From: Algoriphagus sp. NG3
Lineage (GTDB): Bacteria > Bacteroidota > Bacteroidia > Cytophagales > Cyclobacteriaceae
Direction: 5' to 3'
NCBI RefSeq assembly: GCF_034119865.1
Contig: NZ_CP139421.1
Location: 5,372,501-5,436,500, forward strand
DNA: 64,000 nt
Below, piece by piece: positions 45,399 to 54,031 of this stretch. The notes under the pieces are model-generated. The model saw only the letters and a program-made list of their open reading frames with translations. It did no database searches and was not told where the DNA came from. Position numbers and translations under genes: made by a program. The stretch's first letter is position 1; each line of letters opens with the position of its first letter.

Positions 45399-46547
45399 AT
45401 GAAAATCCTGTTTTACTGTGGTTTAGGCTTTTTGCTGCTGTTTGAATTTCTGAAAATTTACTTCATCATGCCTTTTCCCGGCAGTCAGCAATGGGATACC
45501 ATTGATTTTGCCTATTTCCTTCATCGTAATAAAGTGACCTTTTGGGTTGTCGCGCTGACGTTGATCGTCATTGGCCTCAAACCGGTCATGTCTGGTTCCA
45601 AAAAGTGGGTTCCCTTCCTTTGCCTGTCAATCACGGTAGCGCTTCTCTGTATTTTCAATTTTAAAATGGCAGCTGATGCCATGTTTGAAGAGCCCAAAGA
45701 GCTTAGTTTTCAAAATAGTGGTTCTTTTGAAGGCAGTGACAGTACGCTGGTTATTGCCATTCAGAAAGGAGGAGAAGCCAAAGCTTACCCCATCCGTTAC
45801 ATCGTGTATCATCATCAGGTGAGAGATAGCCTAGCAGGTAATCCTGTGATGGTGACCTACTGCTCTGTATGTCGGACAGGGCGTGTTTTTTCTCCTTTTG
45901 TGAAAGGGAAGGCAGAAGAATTCCGGTTGGTAGGCATGGATCATTTCAATGCCATGTTTGAAGATTCAGAGACAGGAAGCTGGTGGCAGCAGGCCACAGG
46001 AGAAGCTATTGTCGGTAAGTTGAAAGGAGAAAAACTGGATGAAATCGAATCTATACAGTTGACTGCAGGAGCTTTTTTCAAAACCTTTCCGCAAGGAGAG
46101 ATTATGGCTGAGGATCCAAATTTCATTTCGAAGTATGACTCCTTGGGCAAATTTGAAAAAGGGAAAAGCGAGAGCAAACTCACAGGAACAGATCCGTTCT
46201 CGTGGAATGAAAAATCATGGGTAATAGGAGTGGAAGTAGATGATAAAGCCAAAGCCTATGATTGGAACGCGCTTAAAGAGACTGAATCTATCCGTGATCG
46301 CATCGGTGAAAAGGACATTGTGCTCCTTTTAAACAAGGATACCCAGAGTTTCGCTGTTTATGAGATTCCTTCCTTCACAAGGGCTCACCTCTGGACAGGA
46401 GATACACTCTATCTGGATTCAGCTGCTTATTCCTTTACCGGAAAATCTCTGGATCCAAGCAAATCAGATCTGAAACGTCTCAAGGCTTACCAGGAATTCT
46501 GGCATAGCTGGAGGACTTTCAGGCCTAATACTGGAAAATATAACTAA
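45399..46547 (+). CDS. DUF3179 membrane protein
   Basis: 382 residues. Three hydrophobic segments lie in the first 95 residues (MKILFYCGLGFLLLFEFL; TFWVVALTLIVIGL; VPFLCLSITVALLCIF). The rest is a DUF3179 domain, recognised by PVMVTYCSVCRTGRVFSP (a CxxC centred near residue 157), AKAYPIRYIVYHHQVRD and GSWWQQATGEAIVG. The function of DUF3179 is unknown; the conserved CxxC suggests metal binding or redox. The soluble part probably faces the periplasm. It opens the six-gene operon, 7 bases before the first CMD gene. Confidence 0.85.
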   Translation: MKILFYCGLGFLLLFEFLKIYFIMPFPGSQQWDTIDFAYFLHRNKVTFWVVALTLIVIGLKPVMSGSKKWVPFLCLSITVALLCIFNFKMAADAMFEEPKELSFQNSGSFEGSDSTLVIAIQKGGEAKAYPIRYIVYHHQVRDSLAGNPVMVTYCSVCRTGRVFSPFVKGKAEEFRLVGMDHFNAMFEDSETGSWWQQATGEAIVGKLKGEKLDEIESIQLTAGAFFKTFPQGEIMAEDPNFISKYDSLGKFEKGKSESKLTGTDPFSWNEKSWVIGVEVDDKAKAYDWNALKETESIRDRIGEKDIVLLLNKDTQSFAVYEIPSFTRAHLWTGDTLYLDSAAYSFTGKSLDPSKSDLKRLKAYQEFWHSWRTFRPNTGKYN

Positions 46548-46554
46548 GCTAAAC

Positions 46555-47121
46555 ATGCCTTATATCACACTAGAAGAGCATCTCCCGGGAATCACCGGAC
46601 TGCTCGAATATAGAAAAGACACTGCTCAACCTATCAGAGAGTTAACGCAACTGCTCTTGAGAGGACCTTCCACACTTACAGAAGCAGAGCGGGAATTGAT
46701 TGCCACAATCGTCTCTCACGGGAATGAATGCAAATTCTGTACAACGGCTCATGCTGAAACTGTGAATGAGTTGCTGCATGAAAGCGATACAGTAAAGCAT
46801 GTTTTGGAGGACGTGGAGTCAGCTTCTGTTTCCGAGAAAATGAAAGCCCTGCTAATTATTGCAAGGCAGACGCAGCAAAGTGGGAAAAATGTGACCATTG
46901 CTCATATCCAGCGGGCAAAAGAAGCCGGAGCTACAGAACTGGAAATTCACGACACCGTGCTGATCGCAGCTCTTTTTTGCCTGTATAATAGGTACGTGGA
47001 TGGGCTTGCAACCAAGCTTCCCTCGGACAATTCTTACTTCAAATCCCTTGCAGAGAGATTGACCACTCAGGGTTATCATCGCAATCCTGAGGGATACGAT
47101 CATCTCAAAAACAACAAGTAG
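46555..47121 (+). CDS. AhpD-like carboxymuconolactone decarboxylase-family protein (CMD 1)
   Basis: 188 residues with no signal peptide. It has the AhpD/CMD core: ERELIA (45-50) followed by C59-x2-C62-x3-H66 (CKFCTTAH), the redox pair and proton relay of alkylhydroperoxidase D-like enzymes. It best resembles the peroxidase-related subgroup. Expected activity: thiol-dependent peroxide reduction or a related redox step in the cytoplasm; the substrate is unknown. Two paralogs lie downstream in the same operon with the cysteines at identical positions. Confidence 0.88.
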   Translation: MPYITLEEHLPGITGLLEYRKDTAQPIRELTQLLLRGPSTLTEAERELIATIVSHGNECKFCTTAHAETVNELLHESDTVKHVLEDVESASVSEKMKALLIIARQTQQSGKNVTIAHIQRAKEAGATELEIHDTVLIAALFCLYNRYVDGLATKLPSDNSYFKSLAERLTTQGYHRNPEGYDHLKNNK

Positions 47122-47137
47122 CAAAACCTGACCCAAA

Positions 47138-49903
47138 ATGAAAAAAATGCTAGTTACGTTGTTAATTCTAGGCTTATCGAGTCTAGCGTTAATTGCCCAA
47201 ACCAAACTGACAGGGACAGTTGCAGATGCTGAATCCGGCGAAAGTATCATAGGAGCTTCTATCTTGGTTCAGGGAAAACTGACCGGGACAGTGACTGACC
47301 GGGCAGGAAATTTTGAATTATCCACTGCAGTTAAACTCCCCCTTGTTTTGGAGATTTCATATGTGGGGTATCAAAAAGCAACCATTGAAGTACAGACTTC
47401 AGTACCAATTGTGGTGAAATTAATCCCTTCTATAGAATTACTCAGCGAGGTGGTTTTCTCCGCTTCCCGAATAGAAGAATCGATTTTCCAATCTCCGGTG
47501 AGTATAGAAAAAATGGATATTAAGACTATCCGGGAATCAGCTTCCATGAACTTTTATGAAGGGATCCAAAATCTCAAGGGAGTGGAATTGGTGACGAGCG
47601 GGCTGACCTACAAACAGATCAATACCAGAGGCTTCAACAGCATAGGAAATCCCCGTATGTTACAGTTGGTGGATGGGGTGGACAATCAGACTCCGGGGTT
47701 GAATTTTGCGGTGGGTAACCTTTTTGGTTCCAACGACCTGGATATGGAAAGTGTCGAACTAATCCCGGGAGCAGCTTCTGCCCTTTACGGTCCGGTCGCA
47801 TTCAATGGTGTATTGATGATGCGTACCAAAGACCCCTTCCTCTATCAGGGATTAAGCGTGCAGGCAAAGACAGGGTTAAATCATGTCAATGATAGGTATG
47901 CTGATCCAAGCGGCGTTTATGATTTTTCTATTCGCTATGCCAAAGCCTTCAATAATAAGTTCGCTTTCAAACTGAATGCTTCCTACTTCGCAGGTCTGGA
48001 TTGGTATGCCACCAACTATGAAGACATTGATGCCCAAACTTCACCGGAGTTTCGGGGGGACAATAATCCTGCAAGAGACGCGCTCAATATTTATGGAGAT
48101 GAAGTGGCTAGGACCTTGCCGGGAATAGGCAGAGTATCCCGTACCGGCTATGAGGAAAAAGACCTGATGAATTACGATTCTAAAGGGATAGGTTTCAATA
48201 CCTCGCTCCATTATCGGATCAATGAAAACATGGAAGTCATCTACGGATACCAAGCTGGCCAAGGACGGGCGGCTTACACGGGAAGTAACCGGTTTATGCT
48301 AAATAACTTCGTGTTGCAGCAACATAAATTAGAGCTGAAAGGGTCTGACTTTTTTGTAAGGGGCTATCTTATTGCCGAAAATTCCAATGATTCTTATAAT
48401 ACAAGAGCGCTAGGGCAGCATATCAATAGGACTTGGGTTCAGGATTTGAACGGGCAGGTTGTTGCTTCTGATCAGGCTGATAATGCATGGTTTACCCGTT
48501 ATGAAGCAGCTTTTAACGGAGCGATACCGGGTGTGGAGGGAGGAAATCACAGCTTTGCAAGATCGTTTGCAGATGAGGGAAGACTAGTTCCGGGTTCTGA
48601 AAATTACAATGCAGAGAAAGACCGCCTGATCCAAGTGCAAGGGTTATCGGGAGCAGGAATATTAAGTCAGAGCAAGTATTACCATGCAGAAGGACAGTAT
48701 GATTTCAGCAACAAAATCAAATTTGCGGATATTTTGGTTGGGGGTAATTTCAGGCTTTATGACATGTTTACCAATGGAACGTTGTATGATGACCTGAACA
48801 AAGATGTGATAATCAGAGAAGGGGGCGCTTTTGTCCAGATTTCCAAGCGACTTGTTAATGATAAACTTAAGTTTACTTTCTCTGAGCGATATGATAAAAA
48901 TGAAAACTTCCAAGGAAGATTAACCCCAAGAATATCAGCTGTGTTTTCTCCTTCAGAAAAGCATAGCTTTCGTTCCTCCTTTCAAAGTGGCTTCAGAAAT
49001 CCAACCCCGGGGGACCAATATATCTTCTTAAATGTCGGTCCGATTATCATCTTGGGAGGTGTTCCGAGTAACAGTGAAGGACTCAATGTCTATGAGAACT
49101 CGTATACCTCTGCTTCAGTTGGAGCTTTTGGGTCAGCATTTGGGCAGGCTGTAGGATCAGGGACTTCTCCTTCAGATGCTTTGATGAGTAACTTGAATCT
49201 GCTGGAAAAATCTGACGTAGATTACATCAAGCCAGAGCGTATTTCTACCTTTGAAGTTGGATATCGGGGGCTATGGATGGATAATCTCTCTGTGGATCTT
49301 AACTACTACTATAGCCGCTATACTGACTTCATCATCAATACGGTAGTCATCAGACCTGACAGCGATATTCTTTTGGAAAATGGCGATTATAATCCAGCCG
49401 CCGCAATGGATATTCTCAATGGTAACATTCAGGCGTTTCAGCTCTATACCAATGCTTCAGATGTGGTTTCTTCTCAGGGAGCAACGTTAGGGGTCAATTA
49501 CTTATTGCCTAGAGGATATTCTCTGGGAGTTAATGGTACTTGGGCATCTTTTGATCTGATGGAAGCAGACGCCAACAATATCCCTGCATTTAACACACCG
49601 GAATTCCGTACAGGAGTTACTTTTGGAAACCCCGAACTGACCAAGCGGCTAGGATTCAATGTTGCTTGGAGATGGCAGGATGCATTTGACTGGAGTGGGA
49701 CGTTGACCCAGTTGCAGCCGGGAAGAATTGATGCCTACTCCATGGTAGATGCTCAACTCAGCTACAGACTTCCACAATTGAAATCTGTGGTGAAGATCGG
49801 TGCCAACAACTTGTTTAATAATCAAGTGTTTCAGGCATTCGGCTCTCCGACTGTAGGTGGATTATACTACATCAGTTTGACATTTGATGAGATGTTTCGG
49901 TAA
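47138..49903 (+). CDS. TonB-dependent receptor
   Basis: 921 residues: signal peptide (1-21), a carboxypeptidase regulatory-like domain (about 22-105; GTVADAESGESIIGASILV, ISYVGYQKATIEV), a TonB plug (about 115-230; GVELVTSGLTYKQINTRGFNS, ESVELIPGAASALYGP) and a 22-strand barrel ending YYISLTFDEMFR. It is not of the SusC type, as there is no SusD neighbour. It imports a ligand across the outer membrane using TonB/ExbBD energy. It lies 16 bases after CMD 1 and its stop overlaps the MFS start by one base. Confidence 0.92.
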   Translation: MKKMLVTLLILGLSSLALIAQTKLTGTVADAESGESIIGASILVQGKLTGTVTDRAGNFELSTAVKLPLVLEISYVGYQKATIEVQTSVPIVVKLIPSIELLSEVVFSASRIEESIFQSPVSIEKMDIKTIRESASMNFYEGIQNLKGVELVTSGLTYKQINTRGFNSIGNPRMLQLVDGVDNQTPGLNFAVGNLFGSNDLDMESVELIPGAASALYGPVAFNGVLMMRTKDPFLYQGLSVQAKTGLNHVNDRYADPSGVYDFSIRYAKAFNNKFAFKLNASYFAGLDWYATNYEDIDAQTSPEFRGDNNPARDALNIYGDEVARTLPGIGRVSRTGYEEKDLMNYDSKGIGFNTSLHYRINENMEVIYGYQAGQGRAAYTGSNRFMLNNFVLQQHKLELKGSDFFVRGYLIAENSNDSYNTRALGQHINRTWVQDLNGQVVASDQADNAWFTRYEAAFNGAIPGVEGGNHSFARSFADEGRLVPGSENYNAEKDRLIQVQGLSGAGILSQSKYYHAEGQYDFSNKIKFADILVGGNFRLYDMFTNGTLYDDLNKDVIIREGGAFVQISKRLVNDKLKFTFSERYDKNENFQGRLTPRISAVFSPSEKHSFRSSFQSGFRNPTPGDQYIFLNVGPIIILGGVPSNSEGLNVYENSYTSASVGAFGSAFGQAVGSGTSPSDALMSNLNLLEKSDVDYIKPERISTFEVGYRGLWMDNLSVDLNYYYSRYTDFIINTVVIRPDSDILLENGDYNPAAAMDILNGNIQAFQLYTNASDVVSSQGATLGVNYLLPRGYSLGVNGTWASFDLMEADANNIPAFNTPEFRTGVTFGNPELTKRLGFNVAWRWQDAFDWSGTLTQLQPGRIDAYSMVDAQLSYRLPQLKSVVKIGANNLFNNQVFQAFGSPTVGGLYYISLTFDEMFR

Positions 49904-51156
49904 TGGAATCGACGATAACCATACCTAGCGATTCTGAAGTGGGCAGGGACAAGATCTCCGCTTACCTTTGGAGTGTTTTCCTGATCTGTTTTTTGGGAAA
50001 TGCAACTGCGGGAACGATATCAACGATCGCCTCAGTTTATTTGCCTGTAATCGCAGATCAATTGGCAAATGCAGGTTCAGCAGAACAAATTTATGAAATC
50101 AGTGCCTATATCAATGCCCTTTATCTGGTCGGATGGGCGATTGGAGGGATGTCATGGGGATTAATCTCTGATAAAATCGGCAGAGCAAAATCACTGGCTA
50201 TGTGTCTGGCTGCAGTAGGGATATTTACCATCTGTGTATCATTTGCCAGTTCATGGGAAGTGGTCGTTGGGCTCAGGCTGTTAGGTGGGATAGCTGTGGG
50301 TGGCGTGATGGTCATCACAATGACCTTGTTATCTGAGGTTTGGCCAGCCAAAACCCGCTCAGTGGTGATGGGGATAGTTTCAATCGGGTTTCCGGTGGGA
50401 ATATTCTCCTCAGGATTGGTCAATCTTTGGGTGAATGATTGGAGACAGGCATTTTTTATCGGAGCATTACCTCTTATCCTGGCAGCGATTTCTTCTGTAC
50501 ATTTAAAAGAGTCCCCCAAGTGGAAGCTTTCTCAACTGAATATTGTAGGTGCCGAATCCCGTAAGAATTCTCATTTTAAAGCGCCGGGACTGATTCATGG
50601 TGCGGTTGTTTTCGGGACTATGTTGATCGCACTTTGGTCTGCGTTTTCCTGGATGCCTACCTGGGTACAAAGTTTACTGCAGGAGTCATCAGGCCAGACA
50701 GAGCGTGGATCGGTGATGATGATTTTGGGTTTTGGGGGGATTCTAGGAGGGATACTTTCGGGGTGGATTGTAAAAGTGATTGGAGTAAGAAAATCTATGT
50801 TGATTTGCTTTTCCGGAGCACTGGGTATTTCCATCCTGCTTTATGGCTTTACTCAGGAATTCTCCATGTGGATTTATCCCGCTATTACCTGCCTTTCCTT
50901 TTTCTTTGGAATCAGTCAGGGATTACTTTCCTTTTACATCCCACAACTTTTTGCAATTGAGATTCGAGCTGGGGCAACAGGTTTTTGTTTCAATGCAGGA
51001 AGGGTGATCACGGCTCTAGCCGTTTTTTCTCTAGGGTCATTGGTAGTGTACCTTGGTGGATACGGTAATGCCCTTCTGCTTTTTTCAGGATTCCTACTAA
51101 TCGGATTTTTCTTTGTCTTAATCAGCAAATCTCCTTCACAGCTAAACAATCAATAA
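49903..51156 (+). CDS. MFS transporter
   Basis: 417 residues with 12 predicted membrane segments. Signature: WGLISDKIGRAKSLA between segments 2 and 3 (the DxxGR-type loop), and a large loop after segment 6. It resembles the sugar/aromatic-acid proton symporter branches. Inner-membrane step for the compound brought in by the adjacent TonB receptor (inference from coupling: TAATG overlap). The next CMD gene starts 3 bases after its stop. Confidence 0.88.
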   Translation: MESTITIPSDSEVGRDKISAYLWSVFLICFLGNATAGTISTIASVYLPVIADQLANAGSAEQIYEISAYINALYLVGWAIGGMSWGLISDKIGRAKSLAMCLAAVGIFTICVSFASSWEVVVGLRLLGGIAVGGVMVITMTLLSEVWPAKTRSVVMGIVSIGFPVGIFSSGLVNLWVNDWRQAFFIGALPLILAAISSVHLKESPKWKLSQLNIVGAESRKNSHFKAPGLIHGAVVFGTMLIALWSAFSWMPTWVQSLLQESSGQTERGSVMMILGFGGILGGILSGWIVKVIGVRKSMLICFSGALGISILLYGFTQEFSMWIYPAITCLSFFFGISQGLLSFYIPQLFAIEIRAGATGFCFNAGRVITALAVFSLGSLVVYLGGYGNALLLFSGFLLIGFFFVLISKSPSQLNNQ

Positions 51157-51159
51157 ATT

Positions 51160-51711
51160 ATGGCTCATATTAATCTAGAAAATAAGCTCCCCGGCATTAG
51201 AAGTTTGGTGAAATACCGACCGGAAACCGGAAGGCACTTGTATGCATTGGTCAGGGTACTACTGACGGGTGATTCATCGTTGAGCAAGGGAGAAAGAGAG
51301 CTGATAGCAGCCTTTGTCTCCAGTCGTAACGGATGTGTATTTTGTACTGAAAGCCACGCTTCGGCAGCCCGGATTCTCTTTGAAAACCACGCGCAAGTAG
51401 TTGATGAGGTTTTGGAAAATGGAGCATCTGAAATTTTAAGTTTAAAAATGAATGCCCTCCTCCAACTAGCGGGGAAAGTACAAATAAGCGGAAAGGAAGT
51501 TAGACCAGAGGATATTGAAAGAGCTAAGAATTCTGGCGCAACTGACCTTGAAATCCATGATGCGGTACTCATTTCGGCAGTCTTTTGTCTTTTCAACCGC
51601 TATGTCGATGGCTTGGCCACTTCCCTTCCTGAGAATTCATCAGATTTTAAGGAGATGGGGCATTACATGGTTTCCAATCAATATCAGTTTCACATACATC
51701 CAAAAACTTAA
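51160..51711 (+). CDS. AhpD-like CMD-family protein (CMD 2)
   Basis: 183 residues. Same layout as CMD 1: start MAHINLENKLPGIRSL, ERELIA (45-50), C59-x2-C62-x3-H66 (CVFCTESH), and the C-terminal FCLFNRYVDGLAT. Likely cytoplasmic redox enzyme. It is packed between the MFS gene (3 bases) and CMD 3 (3 bases). Confidence 0.88.
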   Translation: MAHINLENKLPGIRSLVKYRPETGRHLYALVRVLLTGDSSLSKGERELIAAFVSSRNGCVFCTESHASAARILFENHAQVVDEVLENGASEILSLKMNALLQLAGKVQISGKEVRPEDIERAKNSGATDLEIHDAVLISAVFCLFNRYVDGLATSLPENSSDFKEMGHYMVSNQYQFHIHPKT

Positions 51712-51714
51712 GTT

Positions 51715-52263
51715 ATGGCATACATTCATATACCTGAAAATCTCCCCGGAATCCGTGGACTGATGGCCTTCAGACCGGATACCGCCAAACACCTAAACCA
51801 ACTTGCTGAGGAGCTGCTCAGGTCGGATAATTCACTTACACGCGGTGAGCGGGAGTTGATCGCTACCCATGTTTCTTACCTGAATGACTGCTTTTACTGT
51901 CAGCATGCACATCAAGCATTGGCAGGGTATTATCTAGAATGTGATTTTGAGAAGTTGGATGAAATCAAAGCAAATCCTGATCAGGCTAATCTTTCGTCCA
52001 AAATGAAAGCCTTGCTCAAGATCGCAGTAAGTGTTCAAAAAGGGGGACTCCACGTTTCTTCAGATCAAGTTGATGCAGCCAAAAATGAAGGAGCAACAGA
52101 CAGAGAAATTCACGATACGGTTTTAATTTCCGCCGCTTTTTGTATGTTCAATCGCTATGTGGATGGACTGGGTACTGAGGCACCACAGGATCGGGAATTC
52201 TATAAAAACCGGGCAGAAGCTAGGGCAAACGAAGGATATGCCAATTACAATCCGGAGAATTAG
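51715..52263 (+). CDS. AhpD-like CMD-family protein (CMD 3)
   Basis: 182 residues, third paralog of the operon: MAYIHIPENLPGIRGL, ERELIA (45-50), C59-x2-C62-x3-H66 (CFYCQHAH) and FCMFNRYVDGLGT. Conservation of the first 20 residues (LPGI..L..R) and of the CxxCxxxH positions in all three marks a recent shared origin. Differences around the Cys pair (KF, VF, FY) could tune substrate or redox potential. Last gene of the operon, followed by a hairpin shared with cstA. Confidence 0.88.
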   Translation: MAYIHIPENLPGIRGLMAFRPDTAKHLNQLAEELLRSDNSLTRGERELIATHVSYLNDCFYCQHAHQALAGYYLECDFEKLDEIKANPDQANLSSKMKALLKIAVSVQKGGLHVSSDQVDAAKNEGATDREIHDTVLISAAFCMFNRYVDGLGTEAPQDREFYKNRAEARANEGYANYNPEN

Positions 52264-52280
52264 TCAGTATAAGTCAAGGG

Positions 52281-52313
52281 CTTCGGGAGTCTGGGTTTGT
52301 CAGGCTCCCGAAG
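52281..52313. terminator. Convergent terminator-like hairpin inside the cstA end
   Basis: CTTCGGGAG (52281-52289) and CTCCCGAAG (52305-52313) form a perfect 9-bp stem, extended by CTG/CAG inside the loop. It has no long T-run on either side. Its right arm encodes the last residues of CstA, so it serves the convergent transcripts while overlapping coding sequence. Confidence 0.55.
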
Positions 52314-53931
52314 TTACTTTCACCTTACTTTTCAGACTTTTCGTAGCCAAAACCATCAAGGAGATTGCTAGAATAAATAGCAGGGCTGCAATGATGGAAA
52401 GCACATACACCTCGTCTTGGAAGTTTTTCCAAGCGAAAAGCCCCAAAGAAGAAAGAGTTACTGTAAACATGAAAAACATGGGAATGGTAACGAAGAGGGC
52501 ATTGATGTTTTTCTTGATCAGCCACACTGCGATGGTCAAAAGGGCAAGTGCCGCCAGCAGTTGATTGGCTGAACCGAAGATTGGCCAGAGTGTAGTGAAC
52601 TCTCCTGAGAGCAATAAGAGTATGGAGAAAAGGACTACAATCCCTGTGGATACGTATCTGTTTTTAGCCAAATACTGACCTGTCGCCTGAGGCACATCTT
52701 CAAAGTATTCCTGTAACGTGAAGCGTGCCAGTCGGGTACAGGTGTCCAGTGTAGTAAGGGCAAAAGCCGAAACAGTCAATGCCACAAAGCCAACAGCAAA
52801 TTCCTCTGAAATGCCCAACGTAGCAATCATCCCTCCCAGACCTGTAGAGAACAGGGCGACCGGGCCTTCGCCTGAGAGGCGGTCTATATACTCTGATCTA
52901 GATAGAATAACTACTGCTCCGACAGCAATGATTGCCAGAAAAGACTCAATCAACATTCCTCCAAATCCTACCAATTTGGCATCTGACTCTTTATTCAGCT
53001 GCTTGGAAGTGGTGCCTGAGGCTACCAATGAATGAAACCCGCTAATGGCTCCACAGGCAATGGTCACAAATAAGACAGGGAAAATATAGCCCAGATTTTC
53101 ATCGGAAACATGGATTTCATTGCTCATTTGGATTTCAGGATTGGCGATGAAGACACCCAATACCCCTGCGATAATCAATCCGTAAAGCAAAAAACTGTTC
53201 AGATAATCCCGCGGCTGAAGCAACATGCTTACCGGCGTCACTGAGGCCAGAAACGCATAAGCCAAGAGGACCAATATCCAGATTTTGTAATCCAGGGCAA
53301 AGGGAATTTTCATGCCTAGATACACAAAGAAATACATTAAGATCACTCCGGTCACTGAGATGATGATGAAGGCCATCTTTTTATCTCCTATCAGTTTGTT
53401 TACTATACCGAAAGCAATAGCTAATAAAATAAACAGAATAGAGGCAGAGGCCACACCGGGATTTGTAACAAATGTTTTGGCAATTATGTCTGCAAATACA
53501 CCAATCACGAGGATAAGCGTGGAGAAACTGAAGATGACAAAAAGCTGCTTTCCTTTCATTCCGATTTGATTTCGGATGATTACGCCGATGGATTTGCCAT
53601 CAGTTTTCAGTGAAGTGGCCATGCTTCCCAGATCATGTACGGCCCCAAAGAAAATACCGCCTACCAAAATCCAAATGACAGCGGGAATCCACCCGAAAGT
53701 CACTGCTATGATTGGCCCAACTATCGGGCCTGCTCCTGCAATCGAAGCGAAATGATGCCCCAAAACCACGATAGGCTTACTTGGTTCATAATCAACCCCA
53801 TCACGATGCGTATGTGATGGAGCCGGGTTTTTGTCATTTAAGCCAAATTTCCGGTACACAATTTTACCGTAAATGGTATATGCCAAAAACAAGATGACTG
53901 CTGAAATGAGTAATAGAACGGCTAGGTTCAT
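52300..53931 (-). CDS. cstA: CstA-type carbon starvation permease (short form)
   Basis: 543 residues with about 15 membrane segments. The CstA signature is near the N-terminus: VLGHHFASIAGAGPIVGPI and GAVHDLGSMATSLKTDGKSIG, followed by FHSLVASGTTSKQL. It is shorter than the roughly 700-residue E. coli CstA, as usual for many Bacteroidota and Firmicutes versions. Family members import peptides or pyruvate during carbon limitation; the substrate here is not evident. It is the last same-strand gene after the sugar-related cluster (100 bases after the FAD oxidoreductase gene), so co-regulation is possible. Confidence 0.9.
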   Translation of the reverse strand: MNLAVLLLISAVILFLAYTIYGKIVYRKFGLNDKNPAPSHTHRDGVDYEPSKPIVVLGHHFASIAGAGPIVGPIIAVTFGWIPAVIWILVGGIFFGAVHDLGSMATSLKTDGKSIGVIIRNQIGMKGKQLFVIFSFSTLILVIGVFADIIAKTFVTNPGVASASILFILLAIAFGIVNKLIGDKKMAFIIISVTGVILMYFFVYLGMKIPFALDYKIWILVLLAYAFLASVTPVSMLLQPRDYLNSFLLYGLIIAGVLGVFIANPEIQMSNEIHVSDENLGYIFPVLFVTIACGAISGFHSLVASGTTSKQLNKESDAKLVGFGGMLIESFLAIIAVGAVVILSRSEYIDRLSGEGPVALFSTGLGGMIATLGISEEFAVGFVALTVSAFALTTLDTCTRLARFTLQEYFEDVPQATGQYLAKNRYVSTGIVVLFSILLLLSGEFTTLWPIFGSANQLLAALALLTIAVWLIKKNINALFVTIPMFFMFTVTLSSLGLFAWKNFQDEVYVLSIIAALLFILAISLMVLATKSLKSKVKVTSGA

Positions 53932-54031
53932 GCAGGGAAATTTGGGTGTTCGGAGAATTTACAATGGAATCTAATCTCAAAGTAAGCTGTTTTGTAATAC
54001 TTCACCAAGGAAGAAGCGGCTCTTGAAATTA

